Shown here: positions 25,457 to 34,305 of the stretch, in pieces
How positions within the stretch are numbered: position 1 is the first letter of the stretch
Layout: the number at the start of each line of letters is the position of its first letter
Notes under the pieces: model-generated
The model's input: the letters and a program-made list of their open reading frames with translations, nothing else
Database searches by the model: none
Told to the model about the DNA's origin: nothing
Made by a program: the position numbers and the translations under genes
NCBI RefSeq assembly: GCF_900890425.1
Contig: NZ_CAAHFG010000003.1
Location: 1,054,001 to 1,118,000 of the forward strand
Reading direction: 5' to 3'
Source of the DNA: Pontiella desulfatans
Lineage (GTDB): Bacteria; Verrucomicrobiota; Kiritimatiellia; Kiritimatiellales; Pontiellaceae
DNA length: 64,000 nucleotides

Positions 25457-26111
25457 AGCCAACCCCCCGTACGGTCTGGATCATCTTTTGATCGAACTGC
25501 TTGTCGATCCGGTTGCGCAGGCGGCAGACCAGCACATCCACCACATTGGTCTGCGGGTCGAAGCTATAGTCGTAGACATGTTCCAGGATGGCGGTTTTGG
25601 TGACGACCCGCCCGGGGTTGCGCATGAGGTATTCGAGCAGGGCGAACTCGCGCGGCTGGAGTTCAATCGGTTCCCCGTCGCGCTCGGCCGTGCGGTCGGT
25701 CAGGTTGAGCCGGAGATCGCCGACCCGCAGGATCGTGGCCTGCGGAGTTCGCTGCGCCCGGCGCAACAGGGTTTGGATGCGTACCAGCAGCTCGGAAAAG
25801 GAAAAGGGTTTCACCATATAGTCGTCGCCCCCGGCCTGCAGGCCGCGGATGCGGTCGTCCACCGAGCGCTTGGCGCTGAGAATGATGACCGGGGTGTCGG
25901 TGCCTTCCGCACGCATGCGCTCGATCATGCCGAGCCCATCGAGCTTTGGCAGCATCAGGTCGGCCACGATGGCGTCGTATACATCCTGCCGGGTCATCGA
26001 AAGTCCCGCCTCGCCATCCTCCGCCACATCGGCGGCATAGCCCACCTCCCGGAATCCCTTTTCCAGAAAGGACGAAATCTTCGGATCGTCTTCGATAATC
26101 AACATTCGCAT
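25437..26111 (-). CDS. OmpR/PhoB-type response regulator
   Basis: A 224-residue response regulator. The start at 26111 (or ATG 26105 two codons later) gives the normal MLIIEDDPKI beginning. The receiver domain has the acidic pair ED (DD) near residues 7-9, the phospho-acceptor Asp in VADLMLPKLDG and the conserved Lys in MVKPFS. The C-terminal winged helix (about 130-224) has LQPREFALLEYLMRNPGRVV and ends YDYSFDPQTNVVDVLVCRLR with TVRGVGYVL. It overlaps the kinase gene, its likely partner. A perfect palindrome 42 bases upstream of its start is a likely autoregulatory site. Confidence 0.92.
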   Translation of the reverse strand: MRMLIIEDDPKISSFLEKGFREVGYAADVAEDGEAGLSMTRQDVYDAIVADLMLPKLDGLGMIERMRAEGTDTPVIILSAKRSVDDRIRGLQAGGDDYMVKPFSFSELLVRIQTLLRRAQRTPQATILRVGDLRLNLTDRTAERDGEPIELQPREFALLEYLMRNPGRVVTKTAILEHVYDYSFDPQTNVVDVLVCRLRNRIDKQFDQKMIQTVRGVGYVLKAD

Positions 26112-26152
26112 GGCTTGAGCTAATCGGGATGGCCGAGCCTTGTCAACCGGGA

Positions 26153-26176
26153 AAACATTACCGCGTTGTAATGTTT
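26153..26176. promoter_or_regulatory. palindrome upstream of the response regulator, likely operator
   Basis: AAACATTAC (26153-26161) and GTAATGTTT (26168-26176) are perfect complements around a six-base centre. It lies 42 bases upstream of the regulator start and 173 bases upstream of the ABC ATPase start, in the divergent region. The CATTAC/GTAATG pattern resembles boxes of OmpR-type metal-response regulators. Binding by the adjacent regulator is an inference. Confidence 0.6.
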
Positions 26177-26349
26177 CCGAAAGGTTGCCGCAATGTTCAC
26201 GGGGTTGCATGTCCGCAGCAAATGGAGAAACCAGGCAAGTCGCTTAAATGGATCGTGGAACCATGGGTCGTTCAGTTCCTGTGCGGGCTCCCGGACGGCA
26301 GCACGATGCCGCCTAGCCAAAATGTATTAACCAACAAGGAGAAGAGCAT

Positions 26350-27288
26350 ATGATCAAAGCTGTTGATTTGGTCAAGGACTTCGGGAAACGGCGCGCAGTC
26401 GATGGCGTGTCGTTCGAAGTCGAGAAGGGAACCGTGCTGGGTTTCCTGGGGCCGAACGGCGCCGGGAAGACCACCACGATCCGCATGGTGGCTGGATTCC
26501 TTCCGCCCACCGAAGGCAATGTGTTCGTCAAGGGCATCAATGTGGCCAGCGATCCCGTCGCCGCCCAGAAAAGCATCGGCTACATGCCCGAAACCACGCC
26601 GCTCTACGAGGACATGACCGTATCCGGTTTCCTACGCTTCCTCGCCGAGGTGCGCGGATTCAGCGGAACCGAGCGCAACAGCCGGGTCGAGCGCGCCATC
26701 GAACGCTGCTTCCTGCATCCGGTGCGCAACCAAACGATCGACACCCTGTCGAAGGGCTACCGGCAGCGCACCTGCCTTGCGCAGACGCTGCTGCACGATC
26801 CCGACATCCTGCTGCTCGATGAGCCGACCGAGGGGCTCGACCCCAACCAGAAACAGGTGGTGCGCGACATGATCAAGGAGATGGCTTCCGAGCGCGTCGT
26901 GATGCTTTCGACCCACGTGCTCGAGGAGGTCGAAGCCATTTGCACCCGCGCCATTATCATCAGCGCCGGAAAGGTCGTGGCCGACGATACCCCCGCCGCG
27001 CTCAAGGCGCGCAGTCCCAAATACAACGCCGTCACCCTCACCGCCGAAGGCGAGGGCATTGCCGACAAGCTCGGCAAGCTGCCGGGCGTCAAGGAAGTCC
27101 ATGCGCTGGAGGATGGCAAGATTGTCGCGTTCCCCAAGGCCGGCAAGTCCATTGCCGCCGACGTGCTCGGAACCGCCCAGCAAAACCAATGGAAGGTTTC
27201 CGATATCAAGGTCGATGAAGGCCGGTTGGACGATGTCTTCCGCCAGATCACCAGCACCGAAGATTCCAAGAAAAAGGAGGTGGCCTGA
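26350..27288 (+). CDS. ABC transporter ATPase, GldA-like
   Basis: A 312-residue ATPase with AAGGAG eleven bases upstream of the ATG. Walker A GPNGAGKTT is at 34-42, the signature LSKGYRQR at about 134-141, Walker B ILLLDEPTEGLD near 154-165 and the switch STHVLEE near 187-193. The extra C-terminal region (about 220-312) is typical of ABC-2 export ATPases. It pairs with the permease that starts on its last base and with the GldG-like and DUF4340 proteins downstream. In Bacteroidota such genes relate to gliding, but in PVC bacteria the substrate is unknown. Confidence 0.9.
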   Translation: MIKAVDLVKDFGKRRAVDGVSFEVEKGTVLGFLGPNGAGKTTTIRMVAGFLPPTEGNVFVKGINVASDPVAAQKSIGYMPETTPLYEDMTVSGFLRFLAEVRGFSGTERNSRVERAIERCFLHPVRNQTIDTLSKGYRQRTCLAQTLLHDPDILLLDEPTEGLDPNQKQVVRDMIKEMASERVVMLSTHVLEEVEAICTRAIIISAGKVVADDTPAALKARSPKYNAVTLTAEGEGIADKLGKLPGVKEVHALEDGKIVAFPKAGKSIAADVLGTAQQNQWKVSDIKVDEGRLDDVFRQITSTEDSKKKEVA

Positions 27289-28034
27289 TGAACGAATCAA
27301 CCTCCCATGTTCTCGCCATCGCCAAGCGTGAATGGCGCGCCTATTTCGACTCGCCGGTGGCCTATGTCTTCATCATCATTTTCCTGATGCTGGCCGGGTT
27401 CTTCACCTTCTCGCTTGCGCAATTCTTCGAGGCGGGGCAGGCGAGCCTGAACGGCTTCTTCACGTGGCATCCGTGGCTCTACATGATCCTCGTGCCCGCC
27501 GTGGCCATGCGCCTCTGGGCGGAGGAGCGGCGGTCGGGCACCATCGAGCTGCTCTTCACGGTATCCGTCACGCCGCTGCAGGCGCTGCTCGGCAAGTTTG
27601 CCGCCGCGTGGCTCTTCATGCTGTTGGCGCTGACACTCACCTTGCCGGTTCCGATGACCGCCGCCTACCTCGGCTCGCCCGACATGGGTTCCATTGTTTC
27701 CGGCTACATCGGCAGCGGCCTGTTGGCCGGTGCCTATGTCGCCGCCGGCATGTTCACTTCCGCCCTAACGCGCAACCAGGTGATCAGCTTCATCCTGGCC
27801 GTGGTGATTGGCCTGTTCCTGATCCTGGCAGGCTACCCGCCGGTGACTGATCTCCTGGCGCGTTGGGCACCCATGTGGCTGGTCGACGGCGTCGCCTCGT
27901 TCAGCTTCATGCCGCACTACGAAGCCTTGCAACGCGGGGTCATCGACCTGCGCGACCTCGTCTACTTTGCATCGGTGATGGTCTTCATGCTCTTCGCCAC
28001 GCAGGTTGTTCTGAAAAACAAAGTCGGCAGGTAG
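27288..28034 (+). CDS. ABC-2 type permease, GldF-like
   Basis: A 248-residue membrane protein with six predicted helices. The N-terminus AIAKREWRAYFDSPVAYVFI is typical of ABC-2 permeases of the GldF group, and the RLWAEERRSGTIELLFTV segment is the conserved cytoplasmic coupling motif. Its ATG overlaps the stop of the ATPase gene (TGATG), so translation is coupled. It would form the membrane channel for the ATPase before it. About 95 bases separate it from the GldG-like gene. Confidence 0.9.
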   Translation: MNESTSHVLAIAKREWRAYFDSPVAYVFIIIFLMLAGFFTFSLAQFFEAGQASLNGFFTWHPWLYMILVPAVAMRLWAEERRSGTIELLFTVSVTPLQALLGKFAAAWLFMLLALTLTLPVPMTAAYLGSPDMGSIVSGYIGSGLLAGAYVAAGMFTSALTRNQVISFILAVVIGLFLILAGYPPVTDLLARWAPMWLVDGVASFSFMPHYEALQRGVIDLRDLVYFASVMVFMLFATQVVLKNKVGR

Positions 28035-28129
28035 GGGGTGGCCACGAAGGAACGCAAAGAAAACAAAGACCCTTCTTTTGCGGTCTCTGCGCTCTCTTGT
28101 GGCAAATAATTCCAGAAAGGATTTTAGAC

Positions 28130-29965
28130 ATGAACCAGATGAAAAAAATGACCGGCCTGGCGGGCGTGCTGCTTTTGCTGGGCATATTGATCGCCTTCAA
28201 CGCGGTGCTGCGCCCGATACGGATGCGCGCCGACGTGACGGAGGACAAGCTCTACACGCTCTCCGAGGGAACCAAGCTGCTGCTGGGCGAGCTGGAGCGC
28301 GATGTGACGCTGAAGTTTTACTTTTCCAAGAGCAACGACCGCCTGCCGGTGCCGATGAAAAATTTTGCGGCGCGCGTGCGCGACCTGCTCAAGGAATACG
28401 AGTCGCGCTCCGGCGGCTACCTCGTGCTCGAGGAATACGACCCGAAGCCCGACTCCGACGAGGAAGAGTGGGCGCAACGCTACGGCCTGCAATCGCAGGC
28501 GCTCGATATGTTCGGTATGGGGGGCGGGCTCTATTTCGGCATCGTCGCCGTTTCCGGCAACCGCGAGGCGGCCATCCCGATGCTCGCGCAGAGCGCCGAG
28601 CCGCGGTTGGAATATTTGCTGACCCGCATGGTTTCCGAAGTGTCTACGGAAAAGTCCGCCAAGGTCGGAATCATGAGTGCGCTTCCGGTGAACGGTTCCA
28701 TGCCGTCGAATCCCTACATGATGCAGCAGGCCGGCGGTTCGCGAAAGTGGGCGGTTGTTTCCGAAATCGAGCGGCAGTACGAGGTGGAGGGAATCGATAT
28801 GACGGCCACCAACATTGCTTCGGACATCGATACGCTAATAGTCATCCACCCGGCGGACATCTCCGACGACGCGCTCTATGCCATCGACCAGTTCGTGCTG
28901 CGTGGCGGCCGTCTGCTGGCCTTCACCGACCCGATGAGCATCACCGCCCAGGAGAGCGCCAATCCGCAGCAGATGCAGATGGGTATGCCGCCCCCGCAAG
29001 GGGCATCCGATCTCAACCGCTTGACCTCCGCCTGGGGCATCGAAATGACGCCCGGTCAACTGGCGGCCGACGAGTCGGCGGCGAGCCTGCTCAATGCCGG
29101 CGGCGGACGTGCCCAGCGCAACGCCACCTGGCTGTCGTTGCGCACTGCGCACATCAACCGCGACGATATTGCCACCGGTTCCCTCAACGAAATGATGATG
29201 CCGTTCGCCGGGGCGTTCGCGGTGTCCGCCAGCAATGGGGTTGACGTGGCCGAACTCGTCTTTACCGCAGACGACGGCTTCACCGCCGGCACCATGGCCG
29301 CCCGCTCGGGACGCGTTGATATTCCGTCGGCCAAAAAGCGCGTGCCGCTGGCGTTGCGGGTAACCGGCTCGTTCAAGACGGCGTTCCCGGATCGGGACGG
29401 CGGTCTCAAGCAGGCCGAAAAGCCCGGTGTTGTGATTCTCGTTTCGGATGTCGATATGCTGGCCGACCGCATTGCGACCGACAGCATGAACTTCATGGGG
29501 CAGACCATTGTGCAACCGCGCAACGACAACCTGACGTTCGCCGTCAACATGGTTGAACAGCTGTGCGGCAGCGAGGCGCTCATCGGCCTGCGCAGCCGTA
29601 ATTCGTTCGACCGGCCGTTCGACCGGGTGATCCAAATGGAAAAGGAGGCCGCCTTCAAATGGCAGGCCGAGGAGCAGCGGCTGAATGCCGAGCTGCAAGC
29701 CACGCAGGCCAAGCTGTCGCAGCTCCAGCAGACGCGCGACGACGGCCAGCAAATGTTCCTCAGCCCGGAGCAGGAGGCCGAGCTCAAGAAGTTCCGCGAA
29801 CAGGTTTTCCAGACCCAGCAGTCGCTTAAGGAGGTGCGCAAGAACCTGCGGCGCGATATCGAAATGCTGGGTGTGCGCCTGAAGGCCATGAACATTGTCG
29901 GCATCCCGATCCTCGTCGCCATCTTTGGCATTGCACGCGGACTCTGGCTCAAGAAAACGAGGTAA
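28130..29965 (+). CDS. GldG-like ABC-associated protein
   Basis: A 611-residue protein. ATG 28130 with AAAGGA at 28115-28121 is the supported start. A transmembrane helix spans about residues 8-27, followed by the GldG-like region RADVTEDKLYTLSEGTKLLL, a large extracytoplasmic part, a coiled coil (about 500-575, EEQRLNAELQATQAKLSQLQ) and a C-terminal helix (about 585-608). This layout, next to ATPase, permease and DUF4340 genes, defines the GldG-like group. It probably links the transporter to its extracytoplasmic substrate. The Gln/Met-rich loop near residue 285 (NPQQMQMGMPPPQ) is unusual. Confidence 0.87.
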   Translation: MNQMKKMTGLAGVLLLLGILIAFNAVLRPIRMRADVTEDKLYTLSEGTKLLLGELERDVTLKFYFSKSNDRLPVPMKNFAARVRDLLKEYESRSGGYLVLEEYDPKPDSDEEEWAQRYGLQSQALDMFGMGGGLYFGIVAVSGNREAAIPMLAQSAEPRLEYLLTRMVSEVSTEKSAKVGIMSALPVNGSMPSNPYMMQQAGGSRKWAVVSEIERQYEVEGIDMTATNIASDIDTLIVIHPADISDDALYAIDQFVLRGGRLLAFTDPMSITAQESANPQQMQMGMPPPQGASDLNRLTSAWGIEMTPGQLAADESAASLLNAGGGRAQRNATWLSLRTAHINRDDIATGSLNEMMMPFAGAFAVSASNGVDVAELVFTADDGFTAGTMAARSGRVDIPSAKKRVPLALRVTGSFKTAFPDRDGGLKQAEKPGVVILVSDVDMLADRIATDSMNFMGQTIVQPRNDNLTFAVNMVEQLCGSEALIGLRSRNSFDRPFDRVIQMEKEAAFKWQAEEQRLNAELQATQAKLSQLQQTRDDGQQMFLSPEQEAELKKFREQVFQTQQSLKEVRKNLRRDIEMLGVRLKAMNIVGIPILVAIFGIARGLWLKKTR

Positions 29966-29976
29966 ATGAAGAATGT

Positions 29977-30074
29977 AGATTTCAGAATGTAGAATGATGG
30001 AACTCAGGCGGCGTTGGCCTTTCCAACAGAAGCTGTCGCAGACCAACCATTCTTCATTCTTCATTCTGAAATCT
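29977..30074. repeat. inverted-repeat element A (MITE- or REP-like)
   Basis: AGATTTCAGAATG (29977-29989) is the perfect complement of 30062-30074. Inside the right arm lies a 23-base sequence (30039-30061) that recurs exactly in the opposite orientation at 37384-37406 in element B. The element fills the gap between the GldG-like and DUF4340 genes, so it has inserted inside a probable operon. Confidence 0.7.
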
Positions 30075-30093
30075 TAATTAGGAGAGTTTGATC

Positions 30094-31068
30094 ATGACTT
30101 CAAAGAAACTAATCGGAATGGTGATTGCGCTGGCGGTGCTGGCGGGGATTGCCCTCATGCAGAACAAGGGCGGAAACAAGCACCGGGCGGACATGGATAA
30201 AACCGCGGCAACCCTATTGCAGGGTCTGGATCTCAACACCGTTGACGGCGTTGCCATCGCGGAGGGATCGGACTCGGTGGAGTTGGTGAAGCAGGACGGG
30301 AAGTGGGTGGTTGGCTCGTTGTTCAACTATCCCGCCGACTTCAAGAAGCTGGCCGATGCCCTGCGTGCGGCCTCGGAAGTGACGATGGGCAGCCCGGTTC
30401 GCTCGGCGAATGTGGATGCCGCAGAGTTCGGGCTGGATAAGGCCAAGTCGATTGTGCTGAAGACCGGCGGCAACGACGCGGTCAAGCTGGCAGTCGGCGC
30501 GCGTCGGGAGGCCTCCAATACGGCAGGCTGGGCGAACCAGCACTTTGTCCAGAAGGGCGGGGCGGACGATATTTATCTGGTCGACTACGACTTCCGTCCA
30601 TTCACAGAGGAATCCGACGACTGGATCGATACCGAGCTGATCAACGTTTCCTCGTCCGACATCGTTTCCGTCAAGGCGGGCGATATGGAGCTGAATTCGG
30701 TGAGCAACACGTGGACGCTCGCCGACCTCGACGAGGAGACCGAGGAATTCCAATCCTCCGAGGCCAACAAGCTGCGCATGGCGCTGCAATACCTCAACTG
30801 CACGACCGTCGCCGATCCGGCAATGACGGACGCCGATCTCGGATTCACCAACGCCGTCGCCTATACCGCCTCGACGACCAACAAGTCCTATACGGTCACG
30901 TTGGGCGGCGAAGCCGACAACGGCCGCTACCTCCGTCTCTCCGGCGATGTGCCCGAAAAGGTCAACGGCTGGACATACGTAGTGAGCACCTACGAGGCCA
31001 ACGATTTCCTCCTCACCCGCGACAAGCTCGTCAAAGCCAAGGAGCCGGAAGAGGAGGAGGCGAACTAG
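30094..31068 (+). CDS. DUF4340 protein of the Gld-type ABC cluster
   Basis: A 324-residue protein with AGGAG twelve bases before ATG 30094, which is preferred to the TTG at 30088. An N-terminal transmembrane helix (about 5-24) anchors a mostly beta-stranded extracytoplasmic region. Matches to DUF4340 are the VELVKQDGKWVV strand, the EFGLDKAKSIVLKT stretch (a GL-based lipid or ligand motif of this family) and VSSSDIVSVKAGDMEL. DUF4340 proteins consistently accompany GldG-like proteins. The acidic C-terminus EEEEAN is unusual. It is the last gene of the transporter block. Confidence 0.82.
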   Translation: MTSKKLIGMVIALAVLAGIALMQNKGGNKHRADMDKTAATLLQGLDLNTVDGVAIAEGSDSVELVKQDGKWVVGSLFNYPADFKKLADALRAASEVTMGSPVRSANVDAAEFGLDKAKSIVLKTGGNDAVKLAVGARREASNTAGWANQHFVQKGGADDIYLVDYDFRPFTEESDDWIDTELINVSSSDIVSVKAGDMELNSVSNTWTLADLDEETEEFQSSEANKLRMALQYLNCTTVADPAMTDADLGFTNAVAYTASTTNKSYTVTLGGEADNGRYLRLSGDVPEKVNGWTYVVSTYEANDFLLTRDKLVKAKEPEEEEAN

Positions 31069-31164
31069 TTTTTGGTGCGGCGGGAAACGAAGTGCCCCGC
31101 CGCTGTAGGAGCGGTGTCGACTTTCGGTTGCCCCCGCACTCCAAGGCCTTTTTGTTTGTCCGGC

Positions 31165-31192
31165 GGGGCAAAGCGGGATACCTTTTTGCCCC
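31165..31192 (+). repeat. hairpin abutting the DUF362 start codon
   Basis: GGGGCAAA (31165-31172) pairs with TTTGCCCC (31185-31192), which ends at the base before ATG 31193. The GCGGGA ribosome-binding region lies in the loop. An earlier GC hairpin (GCGGCGGG/CCCGCCGC, about 31077-31104) may end the transporter transcript. The role is inferred. Confidence 0.4.
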
Positions 31193-32389
31193 ATGACCGA
31201 CAACCCCCTCAATCCGAATCCCGAACGCCCTGAAGTCCATGTGGTGCATGGAGCCGATGCCTACGCCAACACGCTGACGGTGCTCGACGCGTTCGACCTT
31301 ACGGCGGTAAATGGAAAGACCGTGTTGTTGAAGCCCAATGTCGGGCGGATGTCGGAGGTCGGCTCCGGGGTCAATACCAATCCCAAGGTGGTCGCCGCCG
31401 CGATCGATGCCTTCCGTGCTGCCGGAGCAATCGTGTCCATTGGGGAAAGCCCGATCACCGGTGTCAAGACCATGGAGGCGTTCGAGCTTTCCGGCATCGC
31501 CGACGTGGCGAGGGAGAAGGATTGCCCGTTGATCGATATGGATGAGCGCAAGCCGGTCATCACGCCCGTTCCGGAGGGCAAGGTGATCGACTCACTTAAA
31601 ATCTGCGCCGATGTCTTTGATTTTGATTTCGTGGTCTCCATCCCGGTGATGAAGATCCATATGCACACCGGCGCAACACTCTCGATCAAGAACATGAAGG
31701 GCTGCCTTTGGCGGCGTAGCAAGGTCGATCTCCACATGCTCCCTCAGCTGGAAGGCACAACCGACAAATCGCTGGATATTGCCATTGGTGATATGGCTGG
31801 GGTGCTCCGGCCTCACTTTGCGCTCATTGATGGTTCCATCGGTCTGGAAGGCCTGGGGCCGGGTGCCGGGACGCCCAAGGAACTGAATGTGGTGTTGGCC
31901 GGGGGCGATGGTTTTGCGGCCGATGCCGTGGCCTGCCGGTTGATGGGGCGCAAGGCGGAGGAAATTCCCCATTTGCGGATCGGTGCCGCGAATGGGTTTG
32001 GCATCATCGATCTGGATCGGATCCGGGTATCACCGGACAGCTGGCAGGACTATGCGTCCGAATTCAAGGCCGCGCCGAAAAACCTGTCGTTCGAATTTCC
32101 GAACATCGAGGTGCTCGATAAAAATTCCTGCAGTGCTTGCCAGTCCACGTTGCTGCTGTTTCTCCAACGTTTCGGCGAGTCGCTGGCTGACTATATCCCG
32201 GAAGACGAACCGTTGCGGGTGGCGATCGGGAAGGGGCACGACGAGCTGCCCGATGGAACCTTGTGCATTGGCCAATGCACCATTCGGCAAAAAGAGGGCG
32301 GCATCTTTGTTCCCGGATGCCCGCCCGTCGGCAGCCAAATCTTTAAAACGCTTCAGCAACATGCTGAGGACGAATCCTCCAACCCATAA
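31193..32389 (+). CDS. DUF362 domain protein
   Basis: A 398-residue cytoplasmic protein of the DUF362 family: VLLKPNVGRMSEVGSGVNT and NPKVVAAAIDAFRAAGA at the front and the central KIHMHTGATLSIKNMKG, which carries the family core. A Cys pair (SCSACQ) near residue 315 and CIGQC near 360 could bind metal, but the ferredoxin CxxCxxC cluster of some DUF362 proteins is not complete. The biochemical role is not established. It lies six bases before pdxA and is probably co-transcribed. Confidence 0.78.
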   Translation: MTDNPLNPNPERPEVHVVHGADAYANTLTVLDAFDLTAVNGKTVLLKPNVGRMSEVGSGVNTNPKVVAAAIDAFRAAGAIVSIGESPITGVKTMEAFELSGIADVAREKDCPLIDMDERKPVITPVPEGKVIDSLKICADVFDFDFVVSIPVMKIHMHTGATLSIKNMKGCLWRRSKVDLHMLPQLEGTTDKSLDIAIGDMAGVLRPHFALIDGSIGLEGLGPGAGTPKELNVVLAGGDGFAADAVACRLMGRKAEEIPHLRIGAANGFGIIDLDRIRVSPDSWQDYASEFKAAPKNLSFEFPNIEVLDKNSCSACQSTLLLFLQRFGESLADYIPEDEPLRVAIGKGHDELPDGTLCIGQCTIRQKEGGIFVPGCPPVGSQIFKTLQQHAEDESSNP

Positions 32390-32395
32390 GGTTAT

Positions 32396-33352
32396 ATGAA
32401 ACGGATCGGAATCAGTATTGGCGATATCAATGGCATTGGCCCCGAGGTCACGCTTAAGGCGGTTGGTTTGCATGATTGGCCGCGCGATGTGGAGTTTATG
32501 CTCTATGGCCCGGTCACCGCAATCAAGATGCAGGCGCGTGAGTTGAAGCTGGAGTTGCCTGAACATGTCCATTTGCGCGATGTCGGAATTGACGTGGCGT
32601 GGAATGTGGGCTCGGTGGCCGTTGATGCTTCTCAGGCGGCGGAGCTAGCGATCCGGCGGGTGGTCGAGGGCTGCCTGAGCGGGGATTTGGATGCCATGGT
32701 TACGGCGCCGATCTGCAAGGAGGGCTTTCATGAAGCTGGAATTCACGTGCCGGGGCATACCGAATTGCTGGCTTCCCTGACCGGCACTTCAACCTTCGGC
32801 ATGATGCTGATGGGCGGTGGGCTGCGCGTGATGCTCGTGACGCGCCACCTGCCGATTTCCGACGTGCCGAAAGCGCTGACGAAGGAGCTGGTTCGTGAAC
32901 ACATCGAATTGACCGGCCAAGCCCTAAAGTTGTTTGGGATCGAAAATGGAAAAATCGGCGTGTGTGGCCTCAACCCCCATGCCGGCGATGGCGGGGTGCT
33001 GGGTTGCGAGGAAAAGACGCTGATCAACCCGGCCATCCAGGAAGCGCGTAAAAAGGGGTTCCATGTTTCCGATGCGGTTCCGGCCGATACGATTTTTTAT
33101 GAAGCCTTGAGAGGGGACTATGATGCGGTGGTGGCGATGTACCACGACCAAGGCTTGGCTCCGCTGAAAATGATTGGTTTCGACGAGGGGATCAACGTAA
33201 CGCTCGGCCTGCCGATCATCCGCACCTCGCCCGACCACGGCACCGCCTTCGGCATTGCCGGGAAAAACGAGGCCTCGCCGAAAAGCATGCAAAACGCAAT
33301 CGCCCTCGCCATCGAAATGGCCGGCAAGCCCAACCCTTGGAAAAACAAGTAG
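32396..33352 (+). CDS. pdxA: 4-hydroxythreonine-4-phosphate dehydrogenase
   Basis: A 318-residue PdxA of normal length. It oxidises 4-phosphohydroxy-L-threonine with NAD(P) in the DXP-dependent route to pyridoxal phosphate. The start MKRIGISIGDINGIGPEV is the family N-terminus. The divalent-metal histidines are visible as His151 (RHLPISDV), His195 (GLNPHAGDGG) and His250 (AMYHDQGLAPLK), and HTELLA (His121) and RTSPDHGTAF complete the active site. The end of the protein, GKPNPW, is normal. It precedes rsmA as in many Gram-negative bacteria, where pdxA and ksgA are often adjacent. Confidence 0.95.
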   Translation: MKRIGISIGDINGIGPEVTLKAVGLHDWPRDVEFMLYGPVTAIKMQARELKLELPEHVHLRDVGIDVAWNVGSVAVDASQAAELAIRRVVEGCLSGDLDAMVTAPICKEGFHEAGIHVPGHTELLASLTGTSTFGMMLMGGGLRVMLVTRHLPISDVPKALTKELVREHIELTGQALKLFGIENGKIGVCGLNPHAGDGGVLGCEEKTLINPAIQEARKKGFHVSDAVPADTIFYEALRGDYDAVVAMYHDQGLAPLKMIGFDEGINVTLGLPIIRTSPDHGTAFGIAGKNEASPKSMQNAIALAIEMAGKPNPWKNK

Positions 33353-33386
33353 CAACGAATGAATGTGAAGCAACGAATCCTCTCAG

Positions 33387-33411
33387 CCGTTATTCGTTGC
33401 AGAAATAACGG
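33387..33411 (+). repeat. small inverted repeat over the rsmA ribosome-binding site
   Basis: CCGTTATT (33387-33394) pairs with AATAACGG (33404-33411). The right arm overlaps the first bases of the GGAAG ribosome-binding site of rsmA. CAACGAAT is repeated nearby. Translational control of rsmA is possible but not shown. Confidence 0.35.
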
Positions 33412-33416
33412 AAGCA

Positions 33417-34253
33417 ATGATGTCTGAAGAACCGAAATTGACGAGCCCGAAGGAAGTGCGCGGACTGCTGGCGCAACTGGGGCACCGCCCGAACAAGGGG
33501 CTGGGGCAAAACTATCTGATCGATGCCAACATCCTCGACATCATCGCCGCCACCGCCCAGATCCAGCCGGACGAATCCGTGCTCGAAATCGGACCAGGCC
33601 TCGGCGCGCTGACGGAACGGATTATTCCCCAGGCCAAGTCGGTGACCTGCATCGAGAAGGATCCGACGATGGTGAAATACCTGAAGTCGCGCTTCTCCAG
33701 CTTCACCCTCGTTGAGTCCGATGCGCTGGACGTCGATATGGATGCGCTGTTCGAAAAGGGCATCACCAAGGTGGCGGCCAATCTGCCGTATTCCGTGGCG
33801 AGCCGCTTGATGGTGGATATTGCCGAGTGCGCGCACCGCCCGGAACTGATGTCGCTCACCATCCAGAAGGAGGTGGCGGATCGGCTGTGCGCCCCGCCCG
33901 GCGATGGGCATTATGGCGTGCTCGGGATCCTGACCGGTGTCTACTATGAAAACAAGCTGGTCAAAAAAATCAGCCCGACCTGTTTTCTGCCTCCACCAAA
34001 GGTGTGGTCGGCCGTGGTGAAGATGGAGCGGCGTTCTGAACCGCTCATTGAAGAGGAGCTATATCCGCTGTTCAAGAAGCTGGTGAAGGGCTGTTTTTCC
34101 CAGCGCCGCAAGCAGATCGGCACCATTCTCAAAAAACTCGGCGTTGAGCCGGTCGATCCCATTCTTGCCGACGCGGGAATCGAGCACGCCGAACGCCCCG
34201 AAAAGATTGAGATCGAGCGCTGGGCGCAATTGGCCCGGGTGCTATCCCGATAG
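33417..34253 (+). CDS. rsmA: 16S rRNA (adenine1518-N6/adenine1519-N6)-dimethyltransferase
   Basis: A 278-residue RsmA (KsgA), which dimethylates two adjacent adenosines near the 3' end of 16S rRNA using S-adenosylmethionine. Visible motifs are GLGQNYLID at the start, the SAM-binding EIGPGLGALTE, the acidic EKD after it and the catalytic NLPY in VAANLPYSVAS. The C-terminal domain has FSQRRKQIGTILKKLG. ATG 33420 is an alternative start one codon on. It is adjacent to pdxA, the common arrangement, and ends 52 bases before the second Fic gene. Confidence 0.95.
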   Translation: MMSEEPKLTSPKEVRGLLAQLGHRPNKGLGQNYLIDANILDIIAATAQIQPDESVLEIGPGLGALTERIIPQAKSVTCIEKDPTMVKYLKSRFSSFTLVESDALDVDMDALFEKGITKVAANLPYSVASRLMVDIAECAHRPELMSLTIQKEVADRLCAPPGDGHYGVLGILTGVYYENKLVKKISPTCFLPPPKVWSAVVKMERRSEPLIEEELYPLFKKLVKGCFSQRRKQIGTILKKLGVEPVDPILADAGIEHAERPEKIEIERWAQLARVLSR

Positions 34254-34270
34254 CGTCATATGATTCTATG

Positions 34271-34305
34271 TTGACGCGATAGTATCGTTTGATACTATCA
34301 CCGCC
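34271..34305 (+). promoter_or_regulatory. promoter and palindromic operator for the second Fic gene, possibly leaderless
   Basis: TTGACG (34271-34276) and TACTAT (34293-34298) are spaced 16 bases as a sigma-70-like promoter. A perfect inverted repeat, GATAGTATC then GTTT then GATACTATC (34278-34299), overlaps the spacer and -10 box. The ATG follows at 34306, seven bases after the -10 box and about where transcription should begin, and there is no ribosome-binding site. This suggests a leaderless mRNA repressed by a protein bound to the palindrome. Confidence 0.6.
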
